Source: Seison nebaliae
Taxonomy: Eukaryota; Rotifera; Pararotatoria; Seisonacea; Seisonidae
Assembly: GCA_023231475.1 (NCBI GenBank)
Contig: JALJEE010002469.1
Span: 1 to 64,000 of the forward strand
DNA length: 64,000 nt
Direction of reading: 5' to 3'
Part shown: positions 8,920 through 21,150 of the stretch, one piece after another
Layout: each line of letters begins with the position of its first letter
Position numbering within the stretch: the first letter of the stretch is position 1
The notes under the pieces: generated by a model
What the model was told of the DNA's origin: nothing
Database searches by the model: none
What the model saw: the letters and a program-made list of their open reading frames with translations, nothing else
Program-made: the position numbers and the translations under genes

Positions 8920-11900
8920 TCTAATGAATGAAATAAAACGAATAAATTTTCCGATCGGTTAATGCCAAAATAAACTTGTTCCGATAAATGAAGAATTCAG
9001 ATAGTCGAAAAAAAAGGAAATATAATTCTTATCAGTATTAAAAGGAATAAACTATATCTCTAAACTAACTAGAAGATATTCGTTGAAAGATTTTGACAAG
9101 AAGAAATGTAAACTGTAAAGAGTGACTTGGTTAATCAGTTTAAGTTCCGTTCAATTTTGTTTCAGAAGAAAAGAGACGAATCAAGTTCAAATGTAAAATT
9201 GAAAAGAGTTCTGTGTGAAAATTTGAAAAATGGAACGAAAATGTATCTTCTCCACTTATAATTCTTGAAAACAAAAAGGTAAACATTCGAACGAATTCCC
9301 ATTGAATATTTAGGAATGATGAATCAAACATTTTAATTCAATTCTACCATCCCCAGATGAACACACACACACACATGTATTTTCCACATAAGCAAATAGA
9401 AAGCAAACAACGTCCGACCAGTAATAGACGAAAGAAATTATTTTGAATTCCTCAGAAAAATCTTCTCATCTCCTCTCACCAATCTCCATTGGAAGTATGT
9501 TTAAACGGTTATCATAAACTCAATTGATACCTTGAACAATATATATCTTCCATTTGAGAAAATTTATACATTCCTACATTGAATCAGCCACTTTCAACTT
9601 ATGAAATGAAACTGCATGTAATTGGGAAGCGAACGATGAGAAAACATTTGATCCTCGACGAAACAATCAACTTTAATGATTATCATCTCACGATTTCGAC
9701 TCAACATATCTCCCACAATATCTTATTGAAAAAAATGAAACTTCTCCAATTAATCGACTAGTTGAAAAACTTAATTATCATTTCATATCAAGCATACGTT
9801 AACGAACGACTATATACAAACCAAACTAAACTACTACGTTTCTTCATATTAGACAGACTCTCTACAACTTATCACTCATTTTGTCTATGACTAACTTTGG
9901 CCTTTTGGTCCGATTTGGCTTTTTTGAAAAAGTTTCGCAATTCGCCAATTTCCTCTTATCTCTCTGAACTTTGACGAGACATCGAACCGAAAAGAAACAT
10001 CATTTATCCTCTGATGTATTAACTCATAGAATAAATTTGTATCACTTCAAATTTCACAACATGTACCATAGAAATCTTACGAAAACAACAAAAACAATGA
10101 TAATGAAACTTATCAGACGTGAACATGAAACTACTTCTCTCATCCAACTAACTTGAATGATCGCTGAGTTGGAATTAAATGAGTTTCATGAAAACAAAAT
10201 AGGTACGTGAAATGAAAAAATGTGCAATTATTCCTAAATAACAAACATTAAGTAAACGTACTGTTGGGAATTGGATTGAGTGTAAGAAGAATGATTCAGT
10301 ACCGATTTCACTCGTAGTCGTTTCTAGAACGAGAGATGAATGAGAAATGTGAAAAAGAAAAATTTGAAAAGTAGTACTAGGAGAAGGAGAGAATTTAATG
10401 AAAAAAATTAAAATTTTCTCAAGATAAAAAAAGAAAAATTTTAAATATATTTATTTATGGAGAGGACTGTGCACAAAAAATAATACAGTTAACATGCCAA
10501 ACAAGATGTACAAGAGGAATTCATTTAACATTCTTTTGACTCGATGCAAAGCGAATTCTACAGACATGGTTACTCAAAAAGGAAATAGAAATGGACAAGT
10601 TCAAATTGGCAGGAATTGGTCGAGGGTAAGAGAGGAAGAAAAAGAATAGTTTATGAATAATAATGATGTATTCTTTGACATGGATTGTATGAGATCTCCC
10701 TAACTATCTGTATAGAATTCTCTGTTCGCTCTCCTCTCTTGCCTATATACTCGGAATCAGATGTTCAATGGAAAAAATTCCGATTATTACTAGGCCAATA
10801 AAAAGATTAATAATTTTGTATATGCATCATTTCCCTCTCGTCGTGGTAACGATGATTCATTCCTTTTTCCAACTGTCGATAATTAGAAATTGAAACGAAA
10901 GAGGAAATATGTAAAAACCCAAATTGTTTTTCAGTTTCACTTCTTCACTAAAAGCTTCGTAAAATTCGATTGAAATTTAGATTTGACTGATTGAGAGATT
11001 TCTCTCGTTTGACAAATTCCAGTTACCATCACCAACTGTATGCGGACAACAGATAAACAATTTATTTCAAATAAATCTCTCCATTAAACGATGAGTGTTT
11101 GGAAAATAAAAATTGAAAAAAATTCTTTCAGTTTCAGACAACATCATTACCACTTTCGAACAGAAACTGATAAGAAAACATAAATTACATTTAGAAACTA
11201 GACCCAGAAACAAAAAATTATTCTACATACATGTCTTGCTTCATGGCAAAGTTCGGACATGGTGGACCTGTTAGACTGGCATACCAATGTGATTTCTATT
11301 GACCGTCATCTGCCCCAACAACATATTTATATATTTATCACAATCTTTCATATCGAATGATATATTAATATGTAGGACAAAAGAGCGACCAGACTAAAAA
11401 ACCATGAAACTGAAGAGTCTCAGATAAAACATTCATGGACAAGAGAGCCATATCGCATGACACATAGCCATATGGTATGAAGAGTCAACATCTAAACGAA
11501 TATTTTGGGAAAGAACATTCTAAAACTTTTGTGATAAAATTTGTGATTACTGAAATTTCATTAAAATGATTCAAAAGAATAAAAAGGACTGATAAGAAAA
11601 GATGAGTCCAGTAGAACGAGTCCAAAAATGAAAAAATGTCGATAGATATGAAATGATTTTGATAAAAAATTTATAATTCCTTTGTCATTTTATATATTAT
11701 ATATTATATATAGCATTAAACATTATCACAAACGAGTAGAGTTAAAGACTAATTTAAAAGAATTATGATTATTATTTAAAATATATGTTGAAAGATAATG
11801 CCACGTAGTCATACAGTTAATAACTGAAATTTCACGCCGAGAATAATCGAAATGGACAACGGAAATATTGAGTGGAAAAACGAACTATTATTAGGGGAAC

Positions 11901-13102
11901 AATGAAAAATAAGTTTAACGAGATAGAATATGGGAAATTTATTGAGAATATATATTTTTCTATTATTTTTGTTCTTTTTAATTGTTTTAATAAATTTTTA
12001 ACTAACATCAATTTTTTCATTTTTTTAAACGATTTTCTTTTTATTGTGGAAGAATAATAAATTTAATAATTGAAGATAAAAATGCCCATTTCAAATCAAT
12101 CTACTTCTAATTACTATTTCTCACTTATGCAATGCTCATTTGTCTTCATGGTTCCTTTAAATGACGCTGCTTTTATCCCTATTACTCTTTTGTCCTTCTT
12201 CAATTGATATACTTATCAATGTATCATTATACGTTGACAGCCGATTAAGGCAAGAAATGTTATTGAGATATAATAGAAAAATTTGATAATAGTCCTAATT
12301 AAGAATTTAAGAGGAGATTACGCAGCATAATGGAATTATTCAAATCGTAAAATAATAATAATAGATTATTTCCCTAAAACTGATGATTCGTTTTAAAAGT
12401 TAAAATTAATTCTTATTAAATATAAAAAAACAAATTAATATTAAAATGAATGATTTTCAAAAACTATTTCGAAAAAGTTTATTCACAATTTGTCAGATTG
12501 AAAAATAAACACTTTTATATTTCCCATCGAGAAAAGGTTCGTTAACCGATTAGTAAATGAAATCGACGACGAATATTTGTTATTCGAACATATACTAATT
12601 AGATGACTTACATCTGCAATTAATTAAGTTTCATATATTAGCGAAGAGAAATATATTTCTTAAATTATCTTTCTTGTTCATTATTAGATATTTAATCGTC
12701 CATTAACAATCATTATTAACAAGAATCATAATAATTATTACTTGACATGTTATTTTCGATTCCGTGAAATTTTCGAACTTTCGATTAGGTAAGGAAGTAT
12801 AAATGGTATCAAGTTGAGCGATAATCAATGACCATTCTAAATGAGAAGTCGATTCCTCTGATTGAGAGAATATTAATTACTATTGAATATTTTGCATACT
12901 CCAAAAATGATTAACATTATATAATCATAGGCGATTATCCTTCCAAGATTATACATCTTTTCATAAATGAAATCACCTCTCCAATCATCTTGTTCAATAA
13001 ACATTTCGATCTAAATGGAATTTTTTTACATTCTTCTCTAGTTATTTCCTTGATGATTTTTTACGTAAATTGTGACATGATAAAAGTAATTTCTTATTCG
13101 AA
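8920..13102. other. Intergenic, about 4.2 kb without a supported gene
   Basis: Short frames only. Contains an (AC)n microsatellite at 9361-9375 and long A/T runs. A short frame near 11230-11300 starts at an ATG but encodes only about two dozen residues and is not called. Confidence 0.55.
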
Positions 13103-13653
13103 ATGTTAATAAGCTTAGATACTCTCCTAAAGTTAAGTGTCATTCAAAAAGAAAAAATCATTGGAAATAATCACTTTCAGTTGAACAAAGAAAGACGAAT
13201 AAATGGCAAGAATGAAGATCTTGTTAACGTACATCATTCTAATAAAAGGAGATATGAACGAAATACTCTTGTTAATCTAATTGAGAGTCAGGTAACTTTC
13301 ATCTATCGTTTGGATGTGAGATGAATTATGTTGAACTTAAAGAAAATTTTATAGAGTTTTTTAGCTATCCCAAATTCCGAATGAGAGTGTCATATAAATC
13401 TCACAACACTAATTTTGAAGTCGTCCTTTATAAAAATGATGTGATAGAAAATTTCGGGAAACCAATTTCCTTTCCTTTGATTGTGAGCGATGGAAGAAAC
13501 TTGTATTTGGTTGCGAATGGAATTATTATGGTAAACGAATTCTTTTTAAGGATTAGAGTTTTGTTGATGATTCGTAAATTGAAAAAAAAAATGTTTTGGA
13601 AAAACAAGTTGATTGTTGAACACGAAGTATGTATAATGCTTCAAAAAATTTGA
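13103..13653 (+). CDS. Tentative small gene, faintly galectin-like, exon structure unresolved
   Basis: Two adjacent open stretches look coding. The first (from ATG 13103) ends near a good donor, CAG/GTAACT at about 13294. The second, about 13355-13530, has an alternating beta-strand pattern ending GKPISFPLIVSDGRNLYL and then VANGII, followed by another GTAAAC donor. The spacing of G-x-P-x-x-F, the hydrophobic strand, NG and a following Phe resembles the second half of a galectin carbohydrate-recognition domain, but the sugar-binding His/Asn/Arg and Trp positions are not conserved. I could not find one splice pattern that keeps all parts in frame. It may be a degraded or very divergent gene. 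Confidence 0.25.
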
Positions 13654-14183
13654 CTGAAAAGAAGAAATAATAAGAGGAAAGAAAAATATAGTCGATTGAT
13701 GACGGCGAGAACGGTCGAGAATAAAGAGTATTTGAATGTGACATGTGTTATGTTGTGAGGGGAAGGAGAGAGGGGGAGACTATGAAATAATAATCTTTTA
13801 TCATTGATAATGAATCGAAATGTTATCACAATAATAAGAAGTAGCAGAATAATATAACCAGAAGAAGGAGAAAAATACTTTTTTTGCATTAATTAAGATG
13901 AACAATATTTTCGTATTCTTCCATCAATCAGAGAGCAATATTCGATTTTGCCTTTTCTGAATAGTGATGAGGTTAGTTCCAACTTATTTCTTTCTTCTTT
14001 ATTATTTTTTATTGACGATTTAAAGCGTGCATTCGTTTCTTTGACATAAAGCATTGCTCATCATTAAATCATGAGACATATCGGATAAATTTAGTTCCAT
14101 TGTCTCCCTACTCCCTTCCTCTTCCCCTCCCATACACTCTCTCCGTCTTCTTCTTCTTCTCCTTATTCTTCTTCTTCTGACCC
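13654..14183. other. Intergenic downstream of the PBC homeobox gene
   Basis: Contains TTC-rich low-complexity tracts near 14145-14180, which give Arg-rich frames on the other strand that are not believed. No gene is seen. Confidence 0.5.
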
Positions 14184-16103
14184 TTATCGACACATTGATA
14201 ATGACCATTCACGTGACGTCGAGCCATGATTGTTTTTACAACGAATTCTCTTATTGCCGAACCAGTTGGAAACCTATCGAGACGGTTTATTGTGTGAATA
14301 ATATTATGTATTCTGTTGATTAATCAATTACTCAATCATTTCCAATGATAAATATATGAATATGGTCAATTTCTATGATAATTCATCTTAATGATTATTG
14401 TCAATTGAAATCTTCTCATTCATTCAAATTCTAATTTTTAATTCCTTCTCAATCCCATTGTTCCTTCAATCAAATTATTTCATGAAAGAGAGACGACGTA
14501 GGAAATACGAATTAACGAACAAACAACTACTAAACTCCATCATATTTACATTTATTTTTTTATTAAATTTCTCTTAAATCTTCTCATAATTTATTTCCAT
14601 CATTATCTCATAGCTGGTTCCTTCTTTCCAATTAACTTCTAATTCTGGTCATGTGAGCGATGGCTTATGTGAGAATGAAAGAAATAATCCTCATAATTCC
14701 AATCGTTATGTTTAGACTACGAGAACAGAATAATTATGCTGACAGACTCATCTAATTTGTTTGGAGCCGAAATATTCTAAAAGATACATTCGAAAAATAG
14801 TTAACATCATTCAGAAAACACTTTCCTGGTTTCAATATCATTCTTTCATTCCCGTTTTTTTCTTCAAATTCTTAGAATAGGTCTACATTTAAGTAGATAG
14901 ATTCAAGTCTTACATCATTTTCATGTGTTACTTACATGTTAGAAAAAAAATTATTCCTATGATCATCGATGAAATTATTGTTTCTTCAAATACAGACCTG
15001 TGCGACGCTGATTCCACATTGGTCCGCCAGTTCTCGCTTAGTCTTCTCACTGGGATAGGCACTACGTCGAAATGATTTGTTGAGAAGTTGGGTGACATTA
15101 TGGGAGAAGTTCCTGCGCAATTTCCTGATGGGAGTGAGGAAGAAATGAATATGATATCTCCCAATTATTTCCTAACCGTCGATCTGTCCGTTCCATGTTG
15201 TATTGAATGAGTAGTGTGGAGAATTTCTTCCTGAGTTCTAATCGCACGTTCAAAAATTCGTCATTCATCCACTTCGATATTCGATTTATTGCGTCTGAGT
15301 CTATCGGCCGAAATATTGCTTGTTCTTTCAGAATTTTTTGAACATGTTTCATAAAGAATCGTTGTCGCTGTGAAAATGAAACGAATGAATTATTTGTGAG
15401 GAAAATGTTGAACTCGAACTATAAGTGTATCGTTTAATTGGAATTCCTTTATCGCATCGATCATTTTCCCGTTTTTCCTATAACTAAAAATTTGTTCGCC
15501 ATGTTCGAGAGATTTGCGTCGCGATGCTTGAATTAGACAATTAAAATTATTCAATTTCAATTGCATCTCATCTTCACTCGAATTATCATTCGGTTCGGTC
15601 GTCAGTGTATTGTGTCGTTTTTGAAAATCATCTTTCAAAATTTCGTACGTTATCTGAAGCAGTTGAGGGGGGAGAGTTTCTTTGAATTGTTCATGATATT
15701 CGCTGTCGAGCAGTTTCTTTATTTCCATGTTATTTTTATTCAGTTGATTGTACATATACTCTATCCATTTATTTCGCTTTTCCTCCTTCTCATTCGTGAT
15801 GAGTGATGATAATCCTGGTGATGGTTTCCAAAATGATGCTGATATGTCTGGTGGTTGATACGGTGATAAAGCTAATGATGATGATAATGATGGTGATGAT
15901 ATTTCTTGACAAGGTGAGAATAATGTATTTGATGGGTATAGTGTCCATGATGGTGAGGATGATGGTAGAAATGATGGTGGATTAAAGGAGAAAGGTTTGA
16001 ATGATTCATTATCAGGTGTTGACCAAATGTCATATTGGAGAATATCGTCGATATCCGCTGAATAATTAGGCGAAGTAGCTAGATAATTAGTTTCATGATC
16101 CAT
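14184..16103 (-). CDS. PBC-class (PBX/Exd/CEH-20-like) homeobox transcription factor
   Basis: Four exons on the minus strand: 16103-15414, 15367-15177, 15124-14998, 14273-14184; 365 codons plus stop, all phases consistent. Exon 1 encodes a Pro/Ser-rich N-terminus and the start of a PBC region. Exon 2 has the end of PBC-B, with HVQKILKEQAIFRPI matching the family's HVMNLLREQ..RPI. Exons 3 and 4 encode the homeodomain (about residues 291-352): RRNFS in the arm and helix 1, YPSE before helix 2, CGISVAQ, then VSNWFGNKRIRCKNN across the last splice. N51, W48, F49 and R53 equivalents are kept, so DNA binding is expected. PBC proteins are Hox and MEIS cofactors in the nucleus. Odd points: the three-residue TALE loop is missing, RIRY is RIRC, and the intron inside the homeodomain is 724 nt while the others are about 50. 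The first intron's donor is ambiguous by 6 bases, and the C-terminus after RCKNN is short and could be spliced further. Confidence 0.85.
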
Positions 16104-16242
16104 TTCGATAATTTCCCATTATTCTTCGAACAGACACAACAAGGGAGAGAAATGAAATTTATATTTAAAAAAAAGAAAGAAAATAATGACGCTTTAAATA
16201 TCGTACGACTGACATCAGCAAAAAAAAATTTATTTTGACAAT

Positions 16243-17324
16243 TTATGTCAACGAAAAGAAAATGTTGTTGAGATTTTCAAATGGAATTTCTCGATGTTCA
16301 TCTTCGAATTTTATGAAATTGTTCAAATCGCTTGATAAGTTGTATGATCGTCCGTTCAACTCATATGATTCATAAGATTGTGGTATATTGATCAACAATC
16401 TCTTCAGTAAAATCTCATAAGTAAATAGAAAAAAATTGTGGTCAGACATCTCCCCATTACACAATTCTTCGATGGGAATACTCACCATTCCATCGTCATC
16501 TTCGAATAAAATGTCTAATCGACTTCTTCTCATTCGATTCGTTTTCTTCTTCGCCACCACCACCAATGCATCGACATCAACGATTGTTGTTTCCACTTCA
16601 TCGTTCCCGACATCTCTCACCACGAAATTGTTGTCATTAAAATCCATCAAATAAATGGAATGTTGTGATGATTTGTTTTGGAGATCGTGGAAATTCCTCC
16701 AAATATGACCAGCAATTTTTATCTGTAATGGAAATTCGTAAAAGTATTTTTCCGTAAATTTAGATAAACTTTTTTTGAAAATGATGATTCATAAAAGTTG
16801 TCGAGACTATCACCACATTTTTCGGTTATGAGTAAATTATTACAAATGGCACGATATTTGGGAAATGGCCACCCGGCTGAATTGGGAAACATCGTCAAGA
16901 TGAATGGTGAAATATTTCCATATAAATGTTTCATCATTTCTGATCTAGTTGAATTAGGAAAGATTTGCTCGTTAATTTTATATAATTCCGACAATGAATT
17001 CGAACAACTGAAATGGATATTTCTTTCGAATAATTCCCCGTCATTCATCAATAGATCTTCGATTGTCAATGGAGATTGAACATTCATAAATGATTGTTTT
17101 CCTATTAATCCGTCATTCAAATGAAGAAGAATTCGACCGAAACCAAATTTCCACAATCTCTCCCAAACTAAGGGCAAATGGAAGAGAAGTGAATGAGAAT
17201 TATTTTTGAAAATTTCTTCACACGTTTCATTTCCATTCGAAAATTTCTTATTCAAATACAAATAAAATCGATGAGAAATGATCAGAATGATAATAGGAAA
17301 TAAAATGATCAACGAAGATTTCAT
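16243..17324 (-). CDS. DIPK2 (DIA1/GoPKB)-family divergent secretory-pathway protein kinase
   Basis: Two exons, 17324-16770 and 16722-16243, joined across a 47-nt intron (GTTTAT...TTACAG); 344 residues. The N-terminus has a hydrophobic anchor (about residues 4-18, LIILFPIIILIISHRF), consistent with a signal-anchor and a lumenal domain. In the middle, FPNSAGWPFPKYRAICNNLL matches the FPSDEGWPFAKYLGAC block of human DIPK2A. After the splice, YLMDFNDNNFVV matches its LLDVSFDNFAV catalytic-loop block (Asp and Asn retained), and TTIVDVDALVV matches the metal-binding VDAENVLV block. A Cys and a later DHNFF match CxxxxxxxDHNYY near the end. Known family members are Golgi or secreted kinase-like proteins with poorly defined substrates. 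It is shorter than DIPK2A (about 430 aa), lacking part of the N-terminal region. Family assignment is by remembered alignment and I consider it strong. Confidence 0.8.
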
Positions 17325-17528
17325 GGAATTGAGGAGGGAAATTTAGGAGGAACATTTCTAATGAATAGAAAAAATTTAGTTTAGAAGAAGAATGGGAAGA
17401 AAGACATCAGGTTTGATAATTGAATAATTTATTAGTTAAATTAATCGAAAAAAATTAAATAGATTAATTAAATAGATGAATTAAATAGAATAATGTTTTA
17501 GTCGAAAATTTTGCTATTTTCCAACTGT

Positions 17529-18881
17529 TTAATGACGTTGATTTTTCATCTTCATCATTTTCATTATTTCTGGAACTTCCATATCACCTTTGACGATTTT
17601 GTTATTTAAATCATTTGTGAATTCTTTGAATTCGGCAAAAGTGAATGGACGGCCATTAGGGAGGACAGTATCGTCGACACCATCAGTTCTCATTCGTTGT
17701 TTAATTTCTTCCATCATTTGGTGAGTTGGTTGAGGTAAATTTAATTGTCGTCGCTCGAACTCTTTCACTTCGCCGAATTGTGTTAGAAGTTTGTTGATTT
17801 TCTTCAAAAGGATCGGATCAATATCTGCTTCCTCCACATTCTTCATTTCTTTTTTGATTTTTTCAATGAGAACTTTAACTTTCTCGTTCGTTTTCATTTC
17901 TCGTTTCTTCATCTCTTTCACTTGTCCTTTGATTTCCTCTTTCGTTTCTTTCACTTTCTTCTCATTCTTCGTCTCTTCCACAATTCGTTTGATGACTTCT
18001 TTGAGATCTTCAATTTTCAATTTATCATCTTTTACAACTTCGTCTTTCTCTTCGTCGATTTTCTTCTTCAATAATTCTCGTACATTAATTTCTTGAGCAA
18101 CTTGATCATATACCTCTTCCACTTTCATTGGAACTGGTTTCATAGTGGTCGTTTGATACACTTTACTTTCGACCAACATATCATCATCGAAGATTCGATC
18201 CATTTTCTCTTCCAATAAATCAATTTCATTATTGATGACATTGATGATTCTTGCATCTCGTGCAACATCCTCGTTCAACATATTTCGAATAAAGAAATAT
18301 TTATTCAATTTAGTTTTGATACAGAAAACTATTCGACATGTCTTCATCATTTTCAAAATGGCTTGTTTCTCTTCTACGCTCGTTGCATCGATGAATTTCT
18401 CGTGCAATTTGATCATTTTGTTTGAAAAGAATTTCCATTGGGAAAAGAATGGAACTTTCTTCGATTTCAATTTCTCGACAATTTCCGATTTCTTTTCATC
18501 GATCATATTTCGAACATTCTTTATCTTCATTTTCAATTCCTTCATTTCCTCATTGTCTTTAGCGACGAATTCGGTGCTCATGACGCGCTCCTCTACTTCT
18601 CCTAATTTATCCAATTTCTGGATCAATTTCTCCGTTTTCTTCATTTCAGTTTCCGTAATTTCTGGAACTTCTTTGAATTCAACCATATCTTCATCTTCAT
18701 CGTCATCCATATCATCTTCTTTCAATTCTTTCGGCACTATGTCCACTAAAACATCTTTCTTCGTCTCTTCCATAATTTCTTTCACCAATTCTTTCACCAA
18801 CTTGTCTTTGGGAATTTCAACCTTGGTTTCCGAGAACGCCGCACAACATAATGCCAAACCGAATAGAATGATAATCTTCAT
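17529..18881 (-). CDS. Secreted Lys/Glu-rich coiled-coil protein, unrecognised (450 aa)
   Basis: The frame begins with a clear signal peptide, MKIIILFGLALCCAAFS, followed by a mature chain dominated by Lys, Glu, Met, Val and Asp with long heptad-like charged stretches, so mostly helical or coiled coil. There is an acidic cluster (DDMDDDEDEDM) near residue 60. Near residues 185-205 the composition changes abruptly (CRIVFCIKTKLNKYFFI), which contains the only Cys residues after the signal peptide. That segment starts at GT and ends at AG and is exactly 60 nt, so it may be an unspliced intron. A TATA box lies about 70 bases upstream, and a likely 37-nt 5'-UTR intron (GTAAGC...TTCAG) spans 18892-18928. 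The combination suggests a highly expressed secreted product. No family recognised. Confidence 0.75.
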   Translation of the reverse strand: MKIIILFGLALCCAAFSETKVEIPKDKLVKELVKEIMEETKKDVLVDIVPKELKEDDMDDDEDEDMVEFKEVPEITETEMKKTEKLIQKLDKLGEVEERVMSTEFVAKDNEEMKELKMKIKNVRNMIDEKKSEIVEKLKSKKVPFFSQWKFFSNKMIKLHEKFIDATSVEEKQAILKMMKTCRIVFCIKTKLNKYFFIRNMLNEDVARDARIINVINNEIDLLEEKMDRIFDDDMLVESKVYQTTTMKPVPMKVEEVYDQVAQEINVRELLKKKIDEEKDEVVKDDKLKIEDLKEVIKRIVEETKNEKKVKETKEEIKGQVKEMKKREMKTNEKVKVLIEKIKKEMKNVEEADIDPILLKKINKLLTQFGEVKEFERRQLNLPQPTHQMMEEIKQRMRTDGVDDTVLPNGRPFTFAEFKEFTNDLNNKIVKGDMEVPEIMKMMKMKNQRH

Positions 18882-18950
18882 ATTTTCAATACTGAATTGT
18901 CAATTAAGAGAAATAAAAGAATGCTTACTTCTTAATCCAATTCAGACAAG

Positions 18951-18958
18951 TTTATATA
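18951..18958 (-). promoter_or_regulatory. TATA box of the Lys/Glu-rich secreted protein gene
   Basis: The minus strand reads ACTATATAAAC about 70 bases before the ATG, with a small predicted 5'-UTR intron between. Confidence 0.55.
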
Positions 18959-18961
18959 GTA

Positions 18962-21150
18962 ATTGATCGCTGATTCATTTAACTGTCATACTGTACATGT
19001 TCCTATCGTATTTTACACGAAATTCACTTTTCTACCAGTTCGATATGACCAAATTGAGAATTCGATGATTTTTGACATGTTTTACCATTCTTTCTTTTAT
19101 TTTCTCTCGTACCAATCAACTTTTCGAGAATTCTAAATTAACTCTAAATCATTTCTACATTGATTCTCATGCTTCCTACTTCTCAATTTGTTATTTCATT
19201 TCATTTTCTCACCATGTCATTTCCTTCTGTGTCTTTTTTGTTCTTCTGAAATTATTGTCAAACGGAATTCACTGGAACAAGAAAGAATAAGATCCATTTA
19301 TTTCGATATCATTCAAATTCAATAATTAAAATTCGATCCACGATAAAAAAAATCAATTTTGCTTTTCTTTCTCATTTGTTAACAATCATTAATTATGATA
19401 ATTACCCATTAAACATGATGATAATCAAGGATCTGTGTGGGAGATCAATATCGTCATTTTTAATTAATATCTAAAACAGCCAGTTATTAAGTTAAATATC
19501 AGAATGAATCCATTTTTTAAAGTTATTTTTATCATTCCATGGAGTTTCCATGTAATACTGGGTAGTGGTAATATAGTACAGAAACCCCATTGTTTACAGT
19601 TCCACTTACTCCAGTCAACAATACATAATTGATGATAAGAATGAAAAAATAAAAACAGTTTCTTCTACCACTATTAACACGACTAAATTTCCCAAATAAA
19701 CAAGAGTTTAAAATATTAATAATGTAGCTAATGTAGCTAATGCTTTTTCCGTGATATTCTAAAGGATTTTCGAGGATTCTTTTAAAGAAACATTTCCTCA
19801 ACATGATCTGAGCGTAACCTGATATAATGGGACATAGATTGTTACACGAAATTATCAGTTAAACGTTAAAAATAATTAGAAGGAAAGAGAATTAATAAGA
19901 GAAATGAGAATTTCAATTAAGAACGTCATCAATATTTTAGTGGGGGTACGTTAAGGTAACAGATGGAGGGTATGTATATATGGAGAGAGAGAGATAAAAA
20001 GGAAGATAATCATTTTTAAATGATATTCAATCAATCAAGGTTAGACAATATTCAATTGGAATTCTCTTTGTTCATTCGACATGATTACTCTTCAACTTCA
20101 TTTAACTAACACACACAGACACCAACGTTCTCATACGAAATAACATTGACATGACCAGATCAGAAAACGAATGTCTCTTTATGTGAAAATAAAGGAACAT
20201 TATGTTAGAGACCCATCGAACTTATTTCGAACGATGGCAATACTATATCGAACTCTTCGTTTTCTCTAAAATATGTCTCTTTTAGAAAGAAAAGAATTTT
20301 GATACATATTTGTTCGTTAAACATAACTCTCAATTATATAATATTCAGCATGATTATGATGATGATGACAATAATATCACTTCCATTCAATGCTATTCAT
20401 TTTTGATCAACCATATTGATTTTGAAATGATTCGTCACTTCGAGAAGATGAATGAGAGAGAAAAATAATTGATGCAGAACAAAGTTTCATGAAGTGTGAC
20501 GATTCACATTTGACATTTGGATGAAATCGGATCAATTCATTTTTTATCAGAATTAAGTATATCATTATGAATATTATTCTTATTTGAGATTCGAAATGCA
20601 ATTCCTCAAAATTCCTCAGGAGAAAACCATTTTTCTTAAACTATAGAAAACGCGGAATAATAGAATAAATTGGAATAAACGATAGATAAATGGGATTCTG
20701 ATAACTGATATAATTTCTTTGAAATCATTCTTATTTATTCATCATTCTTCGATCACAAGATCTTGATGACATTGATCTTGAACTTTCTGTGGTTCCATTT
20801 CCTTTCTCGAAACTGATATTTGTCTGATTTTCCCATTTTTTGATTCCTTTTTAACTTTTTATTATTATTTTCACTCAACGATGATCTAAAATGAGGAATT
20901 GTTACCTTCCTATCATCTTTCGAGAATTATATTTCAATTATGTTAACTCCTTTATTTAATTCATTTAATTCAATTAAAGTTTTCATGATGGAAAAAACGT
21001 TTTCTGTTCAAAAGAGGAATAATAATTTTGTAATTGGAAGAAATTGATATGATTGTAATTCTGCTTATTTCATAATATGATTCATTTTCTCATCATAAAA
21101 TTAGCAGAGAATTTTCTTGAAAATATTACCGGGAAATTTAGAGATTGATA
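18962..21150. other. Intergenic, 2.2 kb
   Basis: No supported gene. A 90-codon minus-strand frame at 19532-19804 lacks a domain or typical composition and is not called. There is a (GA)n run near 19983-19996 and a duplicated GTAGCTAAT word near 19725. Confidence 0.5.

Noticed and set aside
14020..14208. Arg-rich open frame on the minus strand
   Set aside because: Produced by a TTC/CTC-rich low-complexity tract and overlaps the last homeobox exon in another frame.
18232..18966. 244-codon plus-strand frame
   Set aside because: Antisense shadow of the Lys/Glu-rich gene: Phe/Ser/Ile composition is the complement of Lys/Glu/Asp codons.
19532..19804. 90-codon minus-strand frame
   Set aside because: No domain, unusual Tyr/Ser/Ile composition and no splice or promoter support.
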